A stretch of 64,000 nucleotides of DNA from Chamaelirium japonicum (lineage: Eukaryota > Streptophyta > Magnoliopsida > Liliales > Melanthiaceae). The notes beneath the pieces are model-generated. The model made no database searches. It had not been told where the DNA came from and worked only from the letters and a program-made list of their open reading frames with translations. Location: positions 26,380,385-26,444,384 of the forward strand of contig OX393557.1 in assembly GCA_947650365.1 (NCBI GenBank), written 5' to 3'. The position numbers and the translations under genes are program-made. Each line of letters starts with the position of its first letter. Position 1 is the stretch's first letter. Shown here piece after piece: positions 22,804 to 33,470 of the stretch.

Positions 22804-22870
22804 AGGGTGGGCGGTTAGATCGCGTGTGACGGGGAGAGAGAGAGAGAGACACGGGGAGAGAGAGGGGTGT
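22010..22870. repeat. Purine-rich tract: GA repeats alternating with G-runs
   Basis: About 860 bases are almost entirely purine on the plus strand, with GAGAGA blocks broken by GGGGGGCGG and repeated phrases such as GGGATCAGATCGCA and GCGGTTAGCGACGGGGAGAG. Five or six irregular units can be followed. It encodes only Arg/Glu/Gly-rich shadows. Such DNA can form triplex or G-quadruplex structures. Confidence 0.85.
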
Positions 22871-23099
22871 GCGAAGGGAGAGATTTTAGGGTAGACAGTT
22901 GGACTTTGACGGGTGTTTTTTGATCCGTTCGATTTGATCAAAAGTTTGAAAGTGGTTTGAGGATATAAGGATTGGGATGTGGTTGATATGTACAGATAGA
23001 TGGATGGAGATTGATACGTACAGATAGATCGGATGGACAACTTGTCTCCAAAAGTTGTCTCCGAAAGTTGTCTAGTCAGCACAAAAGCGCCGTAACATG

Positions 23100-23100
<1 letters not shown>

Positions 23101-23175
<75 letters not shown>

Positions 23176-23179
23176 TATA
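23101..23179. repeat. (TA)n microsatellite
   Basis: About 79 bases of TA with one small break. Confidence 0.95.
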
Positions 23180-23330
23180 GGTAGAAATGGAATCCTATAA
23201 CTATTGAAATTAGCGAAGTTGTAGATATTTGGTGCTCCAAGCTCTAGAAAATTTTTAAAAACAAATAGCATTGGGCTCCGACAACTCTAGAGAAAGATTT
23301 GTAAAACACCTATAAACTTGTAAAAAAAAG

Positions 23331-23564
23331 GGTTTATTTGACTTTGCCCCCCAAATTTTGCCTTGAATTAGACTTTACCCGCCATATTTTAATTAATTAG
23401 ACTTTACCTCCCAAAACAAACTGTTCCGTTAGCTCACTCCCCAAAACTTTATTTCTTTTCCGTCAGCTCATCCTTTCTCTTAGATGGTGAGCTGACGGAA
23501 CAGTTAGTTTTGGCGAGAAAAGTCTAATTCAAGGCAAAATTTAGGGGGCAAAGTCAAAATAACC
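23331..23564. mobile_element. MITE with long terminal inverted repeats, 234 bp
   Basis: The left end (GGTTTATTTGACTTTGCC) and right end (GGCAAAGTCAAAATAACC) are inverted copies over about 47 bases. The inner part (CTGTTCCGTTAGCTCAC against GTGAGCTGACGGAACAG) continues the fold. Flanks of nine bases (AAAAAAAAG and AAAAAAAAA) could be a target duplication of Mutator type but are low complexity. It is non-coding. Confidence 0.75.
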
Positions 23565-23579
23565 AAAAAAAAATTAATC

Positions 23580-23725
23580 TTGCTTTGCTTAAATTCATCT
23601 TGTTTTGCTAAAATTCATCGTATAAAATTTAATTTTAAAATGGGGAGAGGGGGAACATAAGGGGGCTTTAGCCCACAAAAAAATTTAAAAAAATATATAG
23701 TAAAAAACCCATGCTTGCGCCTAAA
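23580..23725. repeat. Direct repeat of 19692-19828
   Basis: Both copies share AAATTCATCGTATAAA, then TGGGGAGAGGGGGAAC and AAAAAACCCATGCTTG. Together they bracket the 19.8-23.6 kb interval. The copies differ at several positions. Confidence 0.75.
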
Positions 23726-23930
23726 CTCGAACCTATGCAGACTTAGGCAAAGGCGCACACCTTGGGCCTAGGCTGCACCTGGGCTGTTGGCTGCATAAAT
23801 GCAATTAGCAGTAAAGCAAAAAAACAAGGGGGGACTAGGGTCAGGAAAGACATGATACGAGATTTCAAGAAGTTTATCAACTTGACAAGGCTTTTTCATA
23901 TGAGATACTCATGTCCAATATACACCATAG

Positions 23931-24455
23931 TTGTCAAGGCGTCAAGCCGAGGCTAGGTGCCCGGAGGGAGCCTAGGAGCATAGTCGTGGCCTTATGTGTA
24001 TAGGCGTGACCTTATGTGCATAGACATTCTCCAAGCACGGATAAATAGTCTATACTTGCAGGTATATATGTAATAGGAAATAACATAACACCTTACTAAC
24101 ATGAAATTGAACATATTATAGTCAAATGCATGCAACACAATGACACATACATAGTATAAACAAGCAAACAACAAAAGAAACAAATAGAATACAAACACTT
24201 GCTAACATAAAATAGAGCATATTCTAATAAAATGCATACAACACAATGAACACATAGTATAAACAAGTATACAACAACAAAATGAACAAAGAATATAGGG
24301 ACGGATTGGGTTTTACTTAAAAAATAAACAGAAATCATTGCTTAAAACTAGGCATGCGCTTAGCCTAGGTGCGCCTAGGCCGCCGCTTAGTGAGGTGCGC
24401 CTGGGCGCACTGGGGCCGAGCAGTCTCCGGACGCCTAGGTCCGCTCGTTGACAAC
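23931..24455. mobile_element. Possible hAT-like element with GCGCCTAGG ends
   Basis: The left edge (TAGTTGTCAAGGCG) and the right edge (CGTTGACAACAA) are imperfect inverted copies with the GTTGTCAA core seen at hAT ends, and both inner flanks carry GCGCCTAGG-type motifs. The middle is AT-rich. The target duplication is not clear. Confidence 0.4.
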
Positions 24456-25600
24456 AATAATATACACATAGACTAACCGAAGGCAACCCAAATTGCATAT
24501 ATGGAAACGATTAGATAGAGTGATGGACAACCCTCTTTGGCGGAGTATATTCTATAGTGATATTGTCTTTCAACTACCTTCGATAGGGAGTGATCAATGC
24601 CCTGTCCTTCTAAAAACTACACTCAATACCCCACCCACGAAAAAGAGTTTTCAAATTTGAAGCAATGCTGATAAAGGATCGGGACTTCATACTATAATAA
24701 CAGATAACTGTAGGGATGGCAACGGTGCGGTTTAAAACCGCAAACCGCGGAAAACCGCACCGCATGGTGCGGTTTTGGTTTGCCAAAATATAAAACCGTC
24801 GCGGTGCGGTGCGGTTTCGGTTTGCGGTTTCGGTATTGCGGTGCGGTTTCGGTTTTACCCAAAACCGCAAAAAACCGCACCGTTTAGCCCATTATAATGT
24901 AAAACCGCGGTGCACCGCACCGCACCGCACCGAATGGTGCAGTTTTGGTTTTACATATGGTACACCGTCGCGGTGCGGTGCGGTTTCGGTGTTGCGTTGC
25001 GGTTTCGGTTTTGCCCAAAACCGCATCGAAACCGCACCGTTGCCATCCCTAGATAACTGGCGATTTTTTTGTAAACACCCAAATCGTAATTCTCTCCAAA
25101 AAATATATAGATCGAAGGCAATATTTGGGAGCGGAAGGTTAAATCCAAATCTCCTTCTCTCAAGGCCATGCAATCCATTAAGGAAGAGATAACGTCCATT
25201 CAAGCCCAAGAAATTTCAATGGAACAGCTTCAAAGAGAGAAACAACTTGTCTAATAAAATGAGGACCTACTGGTGAAAAATGAAGTATTTTGGCATCAAC
25301 GGGATGAATATGTTTGGATCAAAGAAGGGGACCGTAATACAAAGTAATTCCACATTTCAACGCTCAATAGGAGGATGAAAAATCATATTTAATGTATCCA
25401 ACTTCCCACAGGCAAATGGGCATACGAGGGTAAAATCATTTCTACTTGCTTCATTAATTACTTAACAAATATATTTTCCACATCTAACCCAAAGAAAACA
25501 TGCCAAGTGAAATATTTTCCCGCAACCCTCATATATCCAATCTTGAAAATGAAATAAGGTGCAAGATTCCTGAAGAACATGAGATACACAAAATTCGTGA
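24456..25600 (+). pseudogene. Relic LINE of the second family, ORF2 after the nested insertion
   Basis: The plus-strand frame resumes at a decayed TWTNRRQPKLHIWKRLDRVM (Trp now a stop), then QLPSIGSDQCPVLL (the SDH box with His to Gln), then KKGDRN-like and ISNLENEIRCKIPEEHEIHK, the lead-in to the reverse transcriptase. The roughly 55 residues expected between GDFN and TWTNRR are missing. A hAT MITE (24711-25051) interrupts it again. No reverse transcriptase core is present before the sequence ends near the exonuclease gene. Confidence 0.7.
24711..25051. mobile_element. hAT MITE, 341 bp, perfect ends and 8-bp target duplication
   Basis: Terminal inverted repeats of at least 23 bases are identical (TAGGGATGGCAACGGTGCGG and its complement). 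The flanks carry the same 8 bases, GATAACTG, at 24703-24710 and 25052-25059. The inside is filled with GGTGCGGTTT and AAACCGCACC motifs. TIR type and 8-bp duplication fit the hAT superfamily. Intact ends suggest a recent insertion into the relic LINE. Confidence 0.93.
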
Positions 25601-25672
25601 AGAACATGAAAGACTAGCAGAATTCAAGATATGAAATGAAATTGGAATCAGAAAACCCTAGAGATAGCTTAC

Positions 25673-26240
25673 CTCTTCGAAAAGCCTTCCCAATCCGGTA
25701 TGACAAGTTCGCATCAACAGTCGCGAACGAAACTTGGTTGTAGGTCAGCTGCACTGCGTCCCATGCACTTTGCCTGATCCCCTTCTCCTCCTTGGGGAGG
25801 TGAAGACCCAGCATCGCCCTTGCGATCTTCCTGGGACCCTTGCCCGCCAGATCGGGCCTGCTACTTGCTTCAGAGCCAAGATCGACCAGGTTCAGAACCT
25901 CAAAAGCCGCCGGTAGGAGATCAATGTTGGGGATGCAGAACTCGAATCTCTCGTCTTTCAAGAAATCTTCGAGTCTGGGTGAGGGCGCTTTCGTGTCGAA
26001 GATCTGGTAGATCAGGGCTCGGTGCCCTATGCAGAAGGTGACCAGAGAAACACGCCCGCTCTTGCTAACCTTCAGGTCAAGGCCGACGACAAGGTCGGCG
26101 AGGTGCCGACGCTGGAGGCGGAGGGTCTCGACGATCCATTCATCGACCACAGCCGCAGAGGATGTAACTGTGGTGATGATCCGATACTCCAAGATCCTGA
26201 CGAAGAACGTCCGAGGCGCAGCTTCAATCGTAATCGACAT
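25673..26240 (-). CDS. 3'-5' exonuclease-like protein (RICE/Werner-type DEDD fold), first exon
   Basis: A 189-codon frame opens at ATG 26240 and runs to a good donor (AAGAG/GTAAGC) after 25673; the codons beyond it are intronic. It resembles the plant 3'-5' exonuclease-domain family that includes the RICE proteins acting on small-RNA-loaded complexes. Seen are TVTSSAAVVDEWI, the first box VVGLDLK (residues 51-57), and the third box near 168-184 (NQVSFATVDANLSYRIGK). Two catalytic positions look changed: DxE reads D55-L-K57, and the usual Tyr four residues before D176 is Phe172. The protein may therefore be weak or inactive. The downstream exon is not identified, and relic LINE sequence lies close by. 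A CT-rich leader precedes the ATG. A broken paralogue is at 39723-40105. Confidence 0.72.
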
Positions 26241-26254
26241 GAGCGCCGGGGAGA

Positions 26255-26296
<42 letters not shown>

Positions 26297-26330
26297 TAGG
26301 GAGAGGGGAGAGAAGAGAGAGAGATGGGGG
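26241..26330 (-). promoter_or_regulatory. CT-rich leader of the exonuclease-like gene
   Basis: On the minus strand, CTCTCTCT repeats run up to the ATG, as in many plant 5' leaders. No TATA box is clear within the next 100 bases. Confidence 0.4.
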
Positions 26331-26399
26331 AGAAATACGGGCAGCGGGCTCGTTTGAGTTTTGAGAGGAATGGGCGCCATCTGGAATCCGGAAGCTTCT

Positions 26400-27340
26400 T
26401 TACATTTGACGGCTGTGATCAAACATGATCTATATGATCTATGATCCTCTGAAGGAAGATAAGACGGTACATACCAAGGGTTCATCGATGGTGGCCGTTT
26501 GATCACGGCGGCATCGGCAGCCGGACCCGCTTAACTTCGACATCCAATCACGGTGGCCGACGACCCCTCTATGGCTCGAGGGTAGGGCTGGCAATTTTGG
26601 ACCCGACACGAAGTTAGCGGGTCTGGGTCAGGGTTAAACGGGTTCGGATCATAAACGGGTTGACACTATAGATCCGGGAAGACCCGTTTAAAATTCAACA
26701 GGTCGTGTCTACCCGCAATCCGATACTGTAATATATAGTACCAGCAGCTCTATCGAGTCAGGTCGGGTCGAGTCAGATTGGGTCGGATCGGGTCAACTGA
26801 ATAGACCCGTGTAGCAAACTGATCTTATCGGATCTACCCGTTTATAAGCGGGTCGGGTACGGTTGTAGGTTCTAGACACGATTAGTTAAACGGGCCGGGT
26901 CAGGGTCTAGGGGTTTTGGACACGACACGAACCTGACCCGACCCATTGCCACCCCAACTTGAGGATCATTCGCATGGTGGCCGACGACTCCTCTGTGGCT
27001 TGATGGAGTTCTTCACAACAGCCCAACAGACAGTCCGTGCCCGGTGCCTGGCGCATGTTTATCGCAAAGGGAAACAATCCCTTGAAGATTCTTTCTTCTT
27101 CAATTTTTTTTTTTGAAAGGAGCTTGCAGGCTCAGTCAGATTGTATTAACTGGAATGTATCGATCGTATGCGTAGAGAGAGAATAACAGTGATACAATTA
27201 ATGTTATAGAGAGAATCTTATAGAGAGGATGCCGGGGAAAGAATGTTTTAAAAAGACAATGGTAACGACGTGAGAGGATGCCAAGTTTTAGTGAGAGAAT
27301 GCCATACAGAAAGAATCTTCAAGAGATTGTTGTAAAGAGA
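26400..27340. other. Block pre-N1, unit B
   Basis: This matches 42283-43219 of unit C (CATCCAATCACGGTGG, GATGGAGTTCTTCAC, GGGAAACAAT) apart from different MITEs inserted in each. It joins N1 at about 27340 without a LINE, so it preserves the site before LINE insertion. No gene is supported. Confidence 0.65.
26583..26956. mobile_element. hAT-type MITE, GACCCGACCCG family, unit B
   Basis: The left end TAGGGCTGGCAAT and right end ATTGCCACCCCA are imperfect inverted repeats. Flanks GCTCGAGG (26575-26582) and ACTTGAGG (26957-26964) agree at 6 of 8 bases. Unit C has the uninterrupted site (ATGGCTCGAGGATGATT near 42321-42337), which confirms the insertion. The interior is filled with ACCCGTTTA and GGGTCGGGT motifs. 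Confidence 0.88.
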
Positions 27341-28862
27341 GAGATGCAATGTGGCTATTATTCGAGCGACGGTAGCAGCACGATGCGCATGACATCACAA
27401 GAACATCATGGGTGAAGCGCAAGCGACGGTGGCTCACCTCGGGAGGCAGCTACTAATCTGAGAACAAGCCCTACCGATCAATCACGCAACTCTCTACCAC
27501 ATCACCACATGCACGATTGCTCTCGGACAGTAAGTCACAATTTCAGTTACAAAAGGCTACATCATATCGTACTCTATACATACATGCATCGCACAACAGG
27601 GCAGTTCTCATATACAAACGATCTCTGCGAAAAAAGGAGAAGAGAATCTACTGGAACAGACAGATACAATAAACTGTGATTCGCCGATATATGAACTATC
27701 AGATCTCCAGCAAGCCAAGAAATCAATCTCTCGAAGGTTAAGATTTCCTAAACATCCGTGCTGACCTAACAAGCAATCACCACCGTCCACAGCACTACCG
27801 ATAGGGCATAACTAGCTCCTCAGTGTGGTACTTCTGCCAGCAAGGTCCCCGGTTTCGTCCTTGGGTTGATCTGCAGTTTGACAAGAACCCCTTAGTGAAC
27901 CATTATTCAATCAGCAGGTTTGTAATGATCCAACAATAAGATGTTCATTAACCACAGTGAGTACTTAATTAAACAACTCGATGAATCTGAAACTTAAGGC
28001 AAGTTCCAATCAGAACAAAATAGAATCGGACTTTCTCAACCGTCGGATCATAGAGAACATCTTTGTATAGAAGAAAATGTTTATTGATCATCAAATTGCT
28101 CCTTCTATGTGATTTGATCAATAAGCCAAGTGAGGTTTTCTAAAGGCCAACGCAACAAGAAAAATAAAAAAAGGGGTAACAAATCGACATATGAGATGAA
28201 TGAGATCCTCCAAAAATCACTAAGACCGAACAGAAGAGCATTACTCTCACCTGTTCCTTTCTGGGGGGTTATGTTTTCTTCTTGTCAAATCCAATCATGA
28301 AAATGACTTCGTGCGGGGGCATTTGGAAATTTTCCCCCCCTCCCCCCTCTTTCTCTGATACTCATGCCTGTTGGCACTTCCCCGACCACCTTCAGCTGCG
28401 CACCCCCATGCCTCCTCCAAGGGCCACCCTCAACATTGACACTCAACTTTATTTTTCTCGTATTTTTTGGCCACAATAAATTAAAACTTTATTTAGTGTT
28501 AATTTATCAGTTAAATAAAAATGTCTTTGACATCTCTCATAGATAAAATTGCCTCGGGACTGGAACGTCGGCCATATTCCATCAATGACAAAACACTGGC
28601 CCTCTCGTGGAGAACGAAACCAAAAAGCTTTTATCGTTTATGCAGAGCTTGGAGGCATAACAGCTTGATTTCTTATGATTATCTCTCATATTTTCTGAGA
28701 ATTCAGTTTTCCAGGTGCAGGAGATGCTCATTTTTTAATGTCCAACTGAAAAGAATACAAATCATCACCATTATGTCTGATTCGAGCCCATCAAGAAATA
28801 TATCTATACCAATCTTATGTTTAGTTTTAAACATATATAAATGGAAAAAAAATAGAGTAAAC

Positions 28863-29026
28863 CTTGAAATAGTAAAGACAAACCACAAGTAAAATAGCTA
28901 AAACAAAATCAACATCACTAGCATGACCGCACCCTCTACCACGGTACCACCTCAAAACCTTAGCTACTTGGGATCCGGTCACAGGATCCTGGTGTTGTAC
29001 ATCTTTATCCAATAGGTAGGTTCGCT
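28863..29026 (-). pseudogene. Exon-like block (LLDKDVQHQDPVTG...), unit B
   Basis: The counterpart of 7240-7404 with one A lost just before the donor, which would shift the spliced frame, and replacements such as Asn to Gln, Glu to Lys and Asp to Gly. The family is not recognised. Confidence 0.4.
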
Positions 29027-29689
29027 CTTAAATAAAGTATCCTCATATCCTTCTATGCCATTAAGATCTATAGTCAGTCATGTTAGATCATTAGGGTGCA
29101 CCAAACTGGAAAGTTAGTATAGGTGTAGAAGTGAGATGTTGGATAGCCAATGTCACATGTTTGGAAAAGTAGATCAAACTGCTAATTCAAAAAAATCATA
29201 ATCCAAGATATCATGGAAGCGTGTGAGTAAACTTGCAAATAAGGTCAATTTTACCTTTATACATGAAAATTCTGCTAAAAGAAAAAAGGTTGAGAAATAA
29301 TGCGTTGTTTTGATATAATAACAATTTTGTTTTGGAAAGGATTTAATAGCAAATATATTCCAACAAAATAATGACTATGTCCCTTTCTCAAGTTATTGGA
29401 AAATGTTGGCTTATGTGAAACTTACAATCTAACTTAAGTTTTTCAAAAGGAAATTTTGTGACATTGCTAGACACTTGTCCTTGGACTTGCAATTAATTGC
29501 AGCCACTAAGTTCTTCGAATGAGTTGTCTTCTACAAGGTTTGGTCTAGGAAACTGGAATATAGCTAAGTGTAGTCAATTATGGTGTGCTCATTTATGAAA
29601 ACTGTACAATTCAATTTAATGATAGGGAAGCATACCGAATATCTGCAGGAATAAGATGATCGAAGAAAAACTAAGAACTAGTGTCTGAT

Positions 29690-29719
29690 CATATTTCTCC
29701 ACTTATCCTTCAAATCAAC
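29690..29719 (-). pseudogene. Telobox (Myb) motif, unit B
   Basis: The minus strand reads VDLKDKWRNM, preceded by ER. This is the copy closest to the TRF-like consensus (Arg before VDLKDKWRN). Confidence 0.55.
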
Positions 29720-30110
29720 CCGTTCAATGGAAAAGCTGATCATCAGATTCATTATTATATAGAAAAAAAAAATGGATAAGACTGAGCAAAGCTTCAGCAA
29801 TACCTCTGTTCTGTCTTAAAATTTCGATATAACTTAGGATGTATTTTCAATTACCTCACGTGGAAAAGGTATGAACACATTGTAGAATAGCACAACATCA
29901 CTAAAAAAAGTAATAAGAAAAATTAACTTATAGATCAATAACTATTTTATAATAAAGTTGCACAAAATAGGAAAGATTCTCGAAAAAAGATTAGCATTAA
30001 TTAACATTGTGGGTTGCGACTAATTTCACAACACATATTTTAAGCTTTCCAACTAACAAGAAGGCTTTCTAATAAAGATTAACCAGAGACAAGATAAGTG
30101 CATGCTTCTG

Positions 30111-32342
30111 AGTGTTATGTTCTTTTACCTCATACTTCTCTTGCGGACAATTATTCTTCATGCATTCGTGATCGAGTAAATGCACTTAATTTACCAGCCG
30201 AGCTATCCAGAGATGTTTGAGCGTGCCCAGACTATGACGAAGTCTATTGAGTACGTGCTACAAATTCATCAGCAAGAAAGGGAGCATGAAGAAAGTCAAT
30301 ATATGAATGTTCAGATGCGAGCTTTCATCAGACGCTTCGAGGCTCATGGTGACTGGTGAGTCACCACCTCCAGTACTGTCATCAATGGAGAATGCACCGC
30401 CAGTCAAGCTTCTGCCTTCTGAGGAACGACCAGAGGAGTCATTCCCACTTCCTGATCTTATACTGTAGGCAGTCTCACAGTGGAGCCCCTATTTGTTGAC
30501 GTACTTTCAATAGAGTCTCCTCCACTTAGTCAAGCCACCGGTGGATCTTCCACCGCTACCAGCACCTTCATTAGAGTTTCTACCAGCGCCAATACCATCG
30601 GTGTCTCCTCCGTTGGTAAAGCCATCGGTGGATCTTTCACCGCTTACAGCACCTCCCGTGGAGTTTCTATTAGTGCCAATCTCTGTTACCAAAAACTACG
30701 ATCTTTTAAACAAGTCTCGATTAAAAACACGACTTTTTCAGTAATCGTTCACGACGCGAGTCCTTCCCGATTTTTCGAAAAAGTCACGGTTTTAAGAAAA
30801 AATCACGATTTTCACGTTTTAATCCCGATTGATGCATTTTAATCCCGTCAAGTATTGCTCAAAAACACTATTGTAACATCTATATATAAATATGTTCTAA
30901 AATTCTACCGTTTGTTTCCCGACTCTTTTCTCACCTTTCTGACTTTTTTTCCAATTTTTCCAACTTCTCCCCTAGCTGATTGTTTCCTGACTTCCGACTT
31001 GGTAACTATGGTGCCAATACCATCAATGTACACCTGCATCTAATTGAGCATACACCTGTAGGCTGCAACAATATCTTCAGTCGCACTTCTAGTGGAGCTC
31101 TCGCCTACAGCAGAGTTTTTATTCACGGTTGACTCCAGCGTTTTAGTCCTTCAACGTATTGACTTCATCGGCCTAGAACGACTTCCAGCGGCTCCACTAC
31201 TTCTCCGACAGTACTTGGATATGAGCGCTTCTAAGCTACCACATTAACCTGACATGACTATCTTCTTCAGCCTGTGCCTGCACCTCCACTATGGTCCTAG
31301 TACGACTCCAGTAGACAGTTCTGTGAGACCCGGAAGATGATTAGGTGATAATGCGACACCCACTACCTGGTCTACACCACCAGCTCTTGAGTATGATTCG
31401 TTACTTTACTAATGATCCCGATGATTTCGTCGGTTACAGCTAGCTACATGAGAACTCAAGCCGAGTCGACAGTAGAAGAAGCGAATGATAGAGAGTAGGA
31501 TCTGGCATGCACGTTTTTTCAAGACAGATCAAACATTGATCGAATCATGTAGCCCAAGCCCCATCCAAACGAGATCACCAAGATCAAACAGGACCAGTAT
31601 CTACTTAGTATGCAAGTTTTGGTTATTTAAAATATATTTTTGCCTTATTTTTTGGCTTAATTATGTATATGTCAAAACCCATGTTATAAGGGCTTTCCAG
31701 TTGGTTTAGGAATCTAAGTCCAAGTTTTAAGTGTAGTAGGAGTCCAAGTCCTAAGTATTAGGAGCCCCAGTCCAAAGTTAACCAGCAGTCCAAGTCAGAA
31801 TTGTATTAGGATTCAAAGTCCTAAACATGTTAGTAGTAGTCTTTGACTTTTGCAAGTTTATTTTAAGGACCTATGTTTATTTAATTAAATTAGAGTGGGA
31901 TGATTGGATTTCTGTTTCTTGTTTGCTAGATTTGTTTTTTAAATATAAATATCTGCATCATTAGCCGAACTTTGGCATCACCATCCTATCACGAGAATGC
32001 TGCCCTGTGTTTCACATATATGGAAAGCTTTCTACTCTTAACACACACAAAAAGAGGTGTGAAATTAGTTTTTTTTTAACAACTCAAATTACTATCTTGG
32101 ATATTACTTGAATCTGGATTCTGGCCATCGACGAATACTATGAACTCCCTCAACAAGCATTTCTTCAATTTCTAAAGTTCCAAAATTCAACAAAGGATCT
32201 GAAGACGATTCTACCTCGTAAATGAATGAACAAATAAGATTATGCAGATAGTTAGCATGGCTCCTAAAGAACAACGTAAATGATACACTTCATAAATTTG
32301 AGAAAATAACATACATATATAAGTAACTAGCATGCATACAAC
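30111..32342 (+). other. Block N2, unit B, with decayed proline-rich retroelement-like sequence
   Basis: From about 30211 the plus strand reads MFERAQTMTKSIEYVLQIHQ, then after stops a proline-rich stretch near 30530-30690 (PPLPAPSLEFLPAPIPSVSP, PSVDLSPLTAPPVEFL). Charged N-terminus plus Pro-rich repeats recalls the frame inside the LTR element of unit C, so a second non-autonomous retroelement family is likely. From about 31640 to 31960 the text (AGTCCAAGTCCTAAGTATTAGGAG) looks like a long terminal repeat with a leader. Copies lie at 51529-53400 and 60791-62165. No intact gene. Confidence 0.45.
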
Positions 32343-32476
32343 ATGAATTTTCGATGATCCTATCAATGTACCATTGACACGGTCAAAATCAATGTTAATA
32401 CACCAAAGAAAGTAATCTGATGGGCTGCTTCTGCTATGACAGGGGAAGCCAACTTCAACAAATAATTGTTTCACAT
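32343..32476 (-). pseudogene. ABCG half-transporter exon fragment, unit B
   Basis: The minus strand reads LFVEVGFPCHSRSSPSDYFL followed by WCINIDFDRVNGTLIGSSK. This aligns by eye with the conserved region after the Walker B and H-loop of plant ABCG (WBC11-like) transporters, usually [20 protein letters not shown]. No Walker A, signature or membrane segments are found nearby, so it is one stranded exon. Units C (53797-53878) and D (62585-62664) keep only the downstream half. Confidence 0.7.
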
Positions 32477-33470
32477 GCAAGAGAAGGGAATCGGCTAATT
32501 AGGAGGAAACTGAACTGAACCCCCCTTGTGGCAATTTTCTAATGAATTAATTAACATGTATTAGGTGGTTTCTGCAAAACATGCAATGTACTCATTTCAA
32601 TTTGTAGCCCCGAAAGTAGAACGACTCGATCAATTAATAAGCTTACATGATCATATTCCCACTGGGATGTTAGCAGAAGAAAGACAACGATGCTCTCAGA
32701 TTCAGCCTCTAGTCTTCAGTCCTAATGTCGTACCACGATCATAGACCTTCATGATTGAAGCATATCCAATCCATAAAGAATTCACGTATATAAAAACTGA
32801 ATTTGTTAATGATCTTTTATGCATCAAGTTGAATTCTTTTAAGAGAAATTTGAAGTGGCCTCCCCCTAGGTTTAGCAAAAATGTAGTGACAGTCCCCTCA
32901 CTTTTTAAATATTGCACTTTTTTTTCTTTTTTGAGAATCCCTTTTTGCATGGGGGGAGGGAGGTTTGACCCCAACCATTTTATTAAAGCTCAGAAAAAAA
33001 AAAGTTACAAGCAATGGCTTAAAGCAGACATCACAACCAAAAAGAAAAAAAAAACCAACAACAAAGGCTTAACATGACCAGCCCAAAAGTCCCTAAGGTA
33101 GTAAAAAAAAAACCCTAAGTTTTGAAACGTAGGAGCTCTATATCTTTCAAATCACGGATATGAGTGAGAACGGACTTAGTATTGTTCAACTCATTCGAAA
33201 GAAAGAAGCCGAGAGTCGATTATATCTCCGAGATGGTGTTGTTCTCCAACATATTAAGTGGAAGGGTGCTCCTGCTCAAATGCATCTTCATCAAGCGTAA
33301 ACAGTTGGCCCCTAAGATTTCGAAGAATTGTATCTGATTTTTCAAATGTTTGAATCAATTGTCGTGCACTTCTCCAAGTTAGCTTTAGAAATTGCCTCGG
33401 AACTTGGGGTTGGGATACCGGATGGTCCCCATAATCTTCTTCTTTGATCTTTAAAGCTGAGTCATCATTA
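32477..33470 (-). other. Part of N2 present only in unit B, with an exon-like frame
   Basis: About 990 bp (32424-33413) are missing from units C and D at the same point. The minus strand at 33254-33470 has an open stretch (LTWRSARQLIQTFEKSDTI, LRNLRGQLFTLDEDAFEQE) that reads on through DDSALKIKEEDYGDHPVS. It looks like coding sequence and would continue beyond the insertion at 33471-34263 into LADVGLDSSDELGVIANKLN. I do not recognise it. Confidence 0.4.

Larger units (their letters stand above)
27341..30110. other. Segmental duplication block N1, unit B
   Basis: Colinear with 5736-8400 and 48886-51528. It contains an exon-like block at 28863-29026 (one base shorter at its donor) and the best-preserved telobox motif at 29690-29719 (ERVDLKDKWRNM, minus). 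It has an extra 90-base stretch at about 29500-29590 not seen in A or C. A plus-strand frame at 28521-28892 is open here only because a stop found in A and C is changed. Confidence 0.7.

Noticed and set aside
22729..23271. Minus-strand 180-codon frame
   Set aside because: Composed of translated TA, CT and purine-tract repeats; no plausible protein.
28521..28892. Plus-strand 123-codon frame in N1 of unit B
   Set aside because: Units A and C have a stop at the aligned position near the middle, and the flanking splice-like signals favour the minus strand.
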